The translations under genes were made by a program, and so were the position numbers. From assembly GCA_014526335.1 (NCBI GenBank), contig JACTAT010000001.1, positions 1,330,111-1,394,110 on the forward strand: a DNA stretch of 64,000 bases, written 5' to 3'. Shown piece after piece: positions 60,301 through 64,000 of the stretch; position 1 is the first letter of the stretch, and every line of letters starts with the position of its first letter. The notes under the pieces are model-generated. The model saw only the letters and a list, made by a program, of their open reading frames with translations. It ran no database searches and had not been told where the DNA came from. Source of the stretch: Chrysaora quinquecirrha. Lineage: Eukaryota > Cnidaria > Scyphozoa > Semaeostomeae > Pelagiidae.

Positions 60301-63300
60301 CACATCAAATAGATGGAAATGATGCCAAAACAAATCATTCGCCTGAATGTGTGTTAGAATCCGAGTCTCAGCAATCAGAAACTGATTCAGATGGTACGAT
60401 CAATTTTTTTAATTTACCAACTAACTGATTAACTAACTATCTAACCAACTAATTGGTTTACTAACTGACTAACTGACTAACTAACTAGCTAACTAACTAA
60501 CTAACTAACAAACTAACTAACTAACTTATTAACTAATTAACTAATTTACTAAATAACTAACTAACTATAGTAGCTAACTAACTAATCAACTAACTAACTA
60601 ACTAACTAACTAACTAATTAACTAACTTATTAACTAACTAACTAACGAACCAACCGTCTAACTAACTAACTAACTAAAGAACCAATCAACTAGCTTTTAA
60701 TATATAACAAATTAATTTGGTTAACTATAACTAACTAACTAAACTAACCAACTAACTAACTTACTTACTAACTAACTTGATAATGAAATAACTTACTTAA
60801 TAGCAATGGAACTTGCTAACTATTAATTTAGTGTCAAAACCATTAACTAACTAGAATTAACTACACGGCAACCGTCTTTCAATGACACTTTTACGCTCAG
60901 TAATGTCCGACCTTTAAGAAACCTTTAAGAAACCCGACTTCCTATTTCAGCATATTGTTCCCCTTAAATAACCCATTGTTTCCTATTAAGAAAATCAGAG
61001 CCAGAGTTTCTTATAGAGTGGTTTCTAAAAGGTGAGGCTTAACTTTAAGTCATTACTATATTTTGCAGAAGCTGAACATCACATTTCTATCTCGAGTGAC
61101 CTCACTGTGCCAATCAGTTTGGATGATCTACAAGATGACGTCATATGTGACGCAGTGTCTCCTCCCGTGTACATCAGCAGAGCACCCGTGGAAAGATCAC
61201 TCAGTGAAGAAAATCCACGTGGCTTACGTTCGATACTCAAACGATCAACAAGTTGCAGTACAAGCGAAGAATCTGACGCATCATATTATGAAGGTAGATT
61301 TTGCTCTTTTATTGTCTGTTTTTCTCTTGCTTAGTGATCACTATGCCTGAGTGAAGCACATGCGACCGAGGCTGAAACGATTAGACCACATCATTGAAGG
61401 GTGTAATGTCCTCCTTAAGTAATTTAGACATCTGATATAGCACTGAACACAACAGTAGCCTTGTTATCCATCAGGCACTGCTTATCATGCCAAGCGTCTC
61501 CCGTCATCGGGCAACGAGAAAGGTATTTCTCCAAACCAATGCGAACATTAAGAGTAACACACTGATGATAACATACGTTATTCAAGTTCTGAGTTGCCAA
61601 GCCGGTTTTACCTTAAATTCTGGCAACGTGCTGGACCCATTAGATGTCTGATTGCCTTATTATCGGAGACGGAGCTCTCCAGAATCGTATCCGAACCGAT
61701 ATATATCAAAGGCTTGTCATGATAAACGGTGATTATCATGTCTCATTCTGTGCCAGGAAAAACCTTTTTACTTGCGAATATATTTACTCTAACTGAAGCA
61801 TGTGAATTATTCACACTACAATTTAGCAACAGATCCAAAAAACCAGACTTACGTTTTAGTTACAATCTGTGATCAGACTGTGTGAGTTTTCGTAGAGCGA
61901 TTTAATTTTGGTGTACCTCCACAAAAGGCCATGCAAAATTTGATCCCTTAACTCTGATTATCTGTACGAAGTGCTGAAAATCGACCAAGGAACTATCGAA
62001 GTCATACAGCCCAGGGCTCTCCTCCTGTTTGACTTTTTCGTGTTTCGGCTATGTTGAGCCTTCTGGAAAATTCTGGAAATGTTGAGCCTTGTGGAAAAAT
62101 CTATCCTTGTAATCGCCATTCATGACAAATATGTATACTGAAGGTCAGTGGTGCGTCATACTACGTCATACTACGTTGGCTTGACTTGACTTGTCTTGAG
62201 TTGGCTTAACTTGTCTTGGAAGTTTTATTGAGTTGAATTTAGTTGGCTTTATATGTGTTTGTTTGAAATGACTTGATTGGAGTTAGCTTGACATAACTTT
62301 CGTTGGCTTGACTTATTTTGAGTTGGCTTAACTTGTCTTTGCAATTTTCTTGACTTGACACCCCAAGGCTCTCCTCCCGTTTGACGTTTTCGTGTTTCGG
62401 CTATGTTGAGCCTTCTGGAAAATTCTGGAAATGTTGAGCATGGTGGAAAAATCTGTCCTTGTAATCGGCACTCATGACAAATATGTATACTGAAGGTCAG
62501 TGGTGCGTCATACTACTTTCTGTAATCCACATTTGAGGCTCTACTGTTCCTTATATAAGCTTATTATCCAAACATACCTGGCAACAGCAATGCCGGGACA
62601 GGTAAATTTTACGTTTGCGTTTAGCAGTGGGTCTACATCATTTTACTCACTTTTTGGTTGTAATCCAAAGGAATGCAGATTTTCAAGAAAGCACATTTTT
62701 GAGAAAACTTAATAGTTTGATTCGGCTAGGCCAGGGCTTGAAAGCTACCAACAGAGCCACCTATTCACAGGTAGACTCACTCCATAAGTCCCACTACTTC
62801 GCTCGATGTTGTTGTTGTTGTCTTTCAAAATCGCTCAGTGTAAGTTTTCTGTTGGAGTGACAAATCAAAATAAGAGGAGCGTAAACTAGAGACTCGTGTA
62901 GTGAGTCTAATTCACAGGCTCTTAAGACGCCAATCATAACACTCCATGCTTCTCAATGGCAGTGACTACAGATATACTATGTAACAACAGTGATACGGCA
63001 ATATCTTACGACAATGAATGCAAGGGTTTCTCGGGTCTATTTCTTAGAAGCTTACAAACCGGAAATTGAAACCAGCGATTTTTGTTTTCACAGATAAAAG
63101 CAATTTTGATGTCCCAGGCCCTTCTGTACGACTTCGTTCAAAGAGTCTAAACGTGGATACGAGGCCTGTTCCCAGAGAGAGACCTTCTATTTCACGAGAT
63201 CGTAATAAATCGGTTTCCTTCGATCTTGAACCGCAAGTTTGTGAGTTTATCGAGTACTCCAAAAAGCAGTTGAAGAAAATGCGAAAACAGGAACGAAAAC

Positions 63301-63749
63301 AAACCGAAATCGCAGCGAAGAAAAGCGAGGCTTTGGCGAAGAATGCGAAAAATTCCCATAAGAATAAACACGGAAAAAATAAAGGCGGAAAAAATCGAAA
63401 TTTTTTCAATAGTCTGCGTAAAGATTACAACAGGAAATCAAGTGAAGATATCTCGGAATTCGAAAGTGAAGATCTGGACTCGAAAGCGGAAGATAATGAG
63501 AAACCGGACATTAAAGAGAAAACGGAAAATATAGATCAATTGAGCAGAAAAGTACAGATGCAAGAACAACACAAAGATAAATATGAACTACATGAACAAA
63601 ATGGAGCCGAAAAAGTGAAGGAGGCAAAACTGTCTTCGAAGAAGAAGAATGCTTCGATAGAAATGGAAAATAATACACTAATGGAGAATTCTGGTACTAA
63701 TTCGAGTGTGGACTTCATAAATACGTTAATTTATGAGCTTGATGGCTAA
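39303..63749 (+). CDS. DNAAF2: Kintoun / dynein axonemal assembly factor 2, PIH-domain protein, 18 exons
   Basis: Exons: 39303-39341, 39562-39657, 40453-40521, 44514-44629, 45204-45271, 46324-46388, 47936-48017, 48551-48621, 49159-49388, 50322-50382, 51305-51385, 52941-53823, 55229-55353, 56582-56794, 59098-59169, 60123-60393, 61069-61293, 63094-63749. All phases close; total 1140 aa (human about 840). Kintoun is a cytoplasmic co-chaperone that preassembles dynein arms for motile cilia. N-terminal PIH domain (exons 1-8, residues 1-202): DPENRAKYEAEISQLEKERG, FINVC, VVCDVVFHPE, CGMKLDRN. Then a CS-like part, PAELCVEIELPMA...KKPNYYLD (about 286-326), a 294-residue Ser/Asn/acidic exon 12, a conserved second CS-like part (exons 13-15) and GLRSILKRSTS near residue 900. 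The tail is rich in Lys. Odd: the LPYPVD...VTLPV block expected after KPNYYLD is missing, and exon 11's donor GTATCC is weak. Confidence 0.94.
41870..42670. repeat. Tandem array, about 165-182 nt x 4-5, in DNAAF2 intron 3
   Basis: The anchor GAAGAGCACCGTTTACACGA (or variant) recurs at 41889, 42066, 42248, 42411 and 42589. Each unit also carries TTTACACGGTAACAGTACC and TTGCAAAATNCCCTCGTTTG-like blocks. No coding signal. Confidence 0.9.
43085..43325 (-). mobile_element. tRNA-derived SINE (2), in DNAAF2 intron 3
   Basis: Minus strand: A-box TGGCCTAGTGG (43314-43304) and B-box GGATCGAATCTC (43285-43274). The body has AAAATGAGTAGGTACCCAGG at about 43227-43208, like SINE 1, and an A-rich tail near 43110 with GCTTGCTT repeats. 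It opposes the gene's strand. Confidence 0.8.
43917..44172 (-). mobile_element. Inverted-repeat element with perfect 16-nt palindromes
   Basis: ATGTCGCGCGCGACAT, itself a perfect palindrome, occurs at 43937-43952 and 44153-44168, near the two ends. The inside includes the reverse of 25330-25440. Both copies sit next to GAGACATGTCGC / GCGACATGTCTCC. Intron 3 of DNAAF2. Confidence 0.7.
44181..44430. mobile_element. Foldback MITE, GGCCAGGGCC family, diverged copy 6
   Basis: TCAAGAATTGTTTGTCAAAC at the left and AACGATGTTTGATCG at the right, with AATCACAAAACATTGCTCG inside; ends are decayed. It lies 84 nt before exon 4. Confidence 0.65.
45308..45841 (-). mobile_element. 5'-truncated non-LTR retrotransposon (LINE), C-terminal RT fragment
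   Basis: Minus-strand frame 45841-45488 encodes about 117 residues typical of the region after the RT catalytic core in jockey/CR1-like LINEs: VYKSINGQASQYLCDLF, RLPKRSSSNGQRCFSFRGAK, QWNSLSA, SSLKAFKK. It ends with a stop. About 155 nt of 3' UTR follows, then an (ATT)n tail (45308-45331). The upstream RT is absent, a usual result of truncated insertion. It lies in DNAAF2 intron 5, antisense. Confidence 0.85.
46795..47900. repeat. Dispersed repeat, split copy in DNAAF2 intron 6
   Basis: Pieces match 57475-57720: CATACTTAAAAGCTTTTTT near 46800, AAAAGTGAAGCTG near 47382 and GTCCAAGTGAGAAAA near 47838. The copy is broken by unrelated sequence and by the MITE at 47436-47804. The 162-codon frame here is not conserved as a protein as far as I can judge. 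Confidence 0.6.
47436..47804. mobile_element. TA-flanked MITE, 'GCAACTT' subfamily, second copy
   Basis: Left CACTTTTCTTAATAAGCAAC, right GGTTGCCAATTAAAAAAAGTG. The body closely follows 9135-9512 (TCAACTGTTAGGCCTA shared). The right flank reads CA instead of TA, a point change. Confidence 0.85.
48058..48442. mobile_element. AAGCCCCC-type MITE in DNAAF2 intron 7
   Basis: Left end CCGTAAATTTAGCCCCC and right GGGGGCTACATAGAGCTTTTACGG as imperfect inverse, with TA outside both. Inside are AATAAGCCCCTC words. Related fragments at 15208-15480. Confidence 0.7.
48690..48897. repeat. ATC/GTC microsatellite in DNAAF2 intron 8
   Basis: Trinucleotide run (ATCATCATC with GTC and TTA variants) beginning 69 nt after exon 8. 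The Ile-rich and Met-rich open frames across it are repeat artefacts. Confidence 0.95.
49478..49990. repeat. CCACCCTTGTCCC minisatellite in DNAAF2 intron 9
   Basis: Variable units of CCACCCTTGTCCCAACAACAGTAG type, strongly C-rich on this strand, in higher-order blocks of about 120 nt. Open frames on both strands follow the period. Confidence 0.95.
50691..50975. mobile_element. Foldback MITE, GGCCAGGGCC family, copy 7
   Basis: Left GGCCCTTGATGAAAAAATC, right CAATGTTTGATAGTTTGGCC then AGGGC. DNAAF2 intron 10. Confidence 0.82.
51975..52035. repeat. Degenerate TTAGGG-like stretch
   Basis: GCTAGGGTTAGGGTAAGGGT followed by GGTAGGGGTAGG variants, in DNAAF2 intron 11. Resembles interstitial telomeric sequence, much decayed. 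Confidence 0.55.
52434..52698. mobile_element. Foldback MITE, GGCCAGGGCC family, copy 8
   Basis: Left GGCCCTGGCCGAAAGATC, right TTTGATCGTTTGGCCAGGGC. A 12-nt G run follows at 52706. DNAAF2 intron 11. Confidence 0.85.
53963..54230. mobile_element. MITE, 'GCAACTT' subfamily, decayed copy
   Basis: Left ATGCTTATTTTTTAAGTAAG, right GGACCAAAAGTCCAGTTGC then TTATTTAAATAAAGTG. GCAACTTTGAGGGCTGGAC matches the left end of 9135-9512 in reverse. DNAAF2 intron 12. Confidence 0.65.
55556..55633. repeat. Interstitial CCCTAA (telomere-type) repeat
   Basis: About 75 nt of CCCTAACCCTAA with one- and two-base variants, in DNAAF2 intron 13. CCCTAA/TTAGGG is the common animal telomere unit. Confidence 0.75.
55747..56412. 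mobile_element. Foldback MITE, GGCCAGGGCC family, two abutting copies
   Basis: First copy 55747-56207 (CCGTGGCCAAACCATCAAAC to TTTGATCGTTTGG then GGGCC). Second, shorter copy at about 56209-56412. DNAAF2 intron 13. Confidence 0.75.
56876..57132. mobile_element. Foldback MITE, GGCCAGGGCC family, best-preserved ends
   Basis: Left GGCCCTGGCCAAACCATCAA; right TTTGATCGTTTGGCCAGGGC then C. TAA lies on both sides, which may be chance. DNAAF2 intron 14. Confidence 0.85.
57290..57750. repeat. Dispersed repeat, unsplit copy in DNAAF2 intron 14
   Basis: Shares blocks with 46795-47900, 35330-35430 and (AGTCATACGAACCCAAGGCT, CTCCTC) 62000-62030. Short minus-strand frames occur but I recognise no protein family. 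Confidence 0.6.
58035..58567. repeat. Long ATC microsatellite in DNAAF2 intron 14
   Basis: About 530 nt of imperfect CATCAT repeats. His-, Ile- or Asp-rich frames are artefacts. Confidence 0.95.
59246..59643. mobile_element. MITE with CCCCTTTTACACTATGCCGG ends, DNAAF2 intron 15
   Basis: Left CCCCTTTTACACTATGCCGG, right CATACCGGCATAGTGGAAAC then GGGG. The word recurs inside in both orientations (ACACTATGCCGG near 59331; CCGGCATAGTGTAAACGGGG near 59559). No ORF. Confidence 0.8.
60417..60860. repeat. CTAA tetranucleotide array in DNAAF2 intron 16
   Basis: About 440 nt of imperfect TAACTAAC repeats starting 23 nt past the exon 16 donor. Confidence 0.95.
60905..61030. mobile_element. Short TAAGAAAC inverted-repeat fragment
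   Basis: ACCTTTAAGAAACC on the left and GGTTTCTAAAAGGT on the right, with TTAAGAAA and AGTTTCTTATAGAG inside. Probably a decayed relative of the TA-flanked MITEs. It ends 39 nt before exon 17. Confidence 0.45.
61480..61760 (-). repeat. Dispersed repeat, opposite-strand copy
   Basis: CATCGGGCAACGAGAAA near 61504 and AAAGGCTTGTCATGATAA near 61710 match the repeat at 29600-29785, the latter inverted. Confidence 0.6.
62010..62515. repeat. Direct duplication around a TTGGCTTGACTTG minisatellite, DNAAF2 intron 17
   Basis: 62015-62165 and 62363-62515 are near-identical direct copies (TTTCGTGTTTCGGCTATGTT, GACAAATATGTATACTGAAG). Between them lies a degenerate TTGGCTTGACTTG / TTGGCTTAACTTG array (62170-62355). 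A fragment of the same block lies at 480-620. Confidence 0.85.
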
Positions 63750-64000
63750 ATTTATGCAATATTTGACGATGGTTGCCATGGAATTTTCCCATGGTAAATT
63801 TTAACGCTAATAAGGTTTTAATCGTTCATCTGGACCTTGCACCAGATTGCAGGTTTAGAAAGTGTTACCGATATTCCATGACGATAGGTTCCACTCTGTC
63901 CCTCTTTTCTTTCCTTCGTTTGTTAGGGTTAACCCTTGATAAGAAACCCCAGAGTCTCTTCCTATTATGAAATGAAACTAGAATACCGTTCTCAAAATAT

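Overview
This is a window of animal nuclear genome. It is AT-rich, intron-rich and crowded with short inverted-repeat transposons. Spliceosomal introns (GT-AG), a dynein-assembly (motile cilia) gene, a lysosomal/secreted glycoprotein gene and two metabotropic-glutamate-type receptors point to a ciliated marine invertebrate. A cnidarian, probably an anthozoan, is my best guess, but no marker here proves it.

Five protein genes can be supported, all by joining exons across splice sites in consistent phase. (1) 60-2055, + strand: the last three exons of eIF3 subunit I (WD-repeat translation factor; 5' end outside the window). (2) 2680-6109, +: a complete six-exon CREG-family gene with an N-terminal membrane anchor. 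(3) 24796-28347, +, and (4) 34157-31070, -: two paralogous class C (mGluR-like) GPCRs, convergent. Each has a tiny signal-peptide exon, one phase-1 intron and a single exon of about 2.6 kb carrying everything else. (5) 39303-63749, +: a complete 18-exon Kintoun/DNAAF2 gene (about 1140 aa), with the PIH domain at the front, CS-like segments, long acidic linkers and a Lys-rich tail. It fills the last 24 kb, mostly with repeat-laden introns.

The 18.7 kb between CREG and the first receptor, and the 5 kb between the second receptor and DNAAF2, hold no gene I can support. They hold transposon debris and tandem arrays. (a) A superfamily of MITEs has ends starting CAC then a T-run and TTATAAG, flanked by TA. 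Each subfamily reiterates its own variant of the terminal word inside the element. Two independent empty/filled site comparisons within the window prove TA target duplication. (b) A foldback family built of AAACATTGTTTG-type words ends in GGCCAGGGCC (about 10 copies, several in DNAAF2 introns). (c) There are two tRNA-derived SINEs, a 5'-truncated LINE with an (ATT)n tail, and a tandem array made from the QGSCLGPLLF motif region of a reverse transcriptase. (d) There are several minisatellites, ATC and CTAA microsatellites and interstitial CCCTAA stretches.

The most interesting points are the word co-variation in the TA-flanked MITEs, the tandemly amplified RT motif, the convergent receptor pair with altered glutamate-contact positions, and the apparent absence of one conserved DNAAF2 exon.
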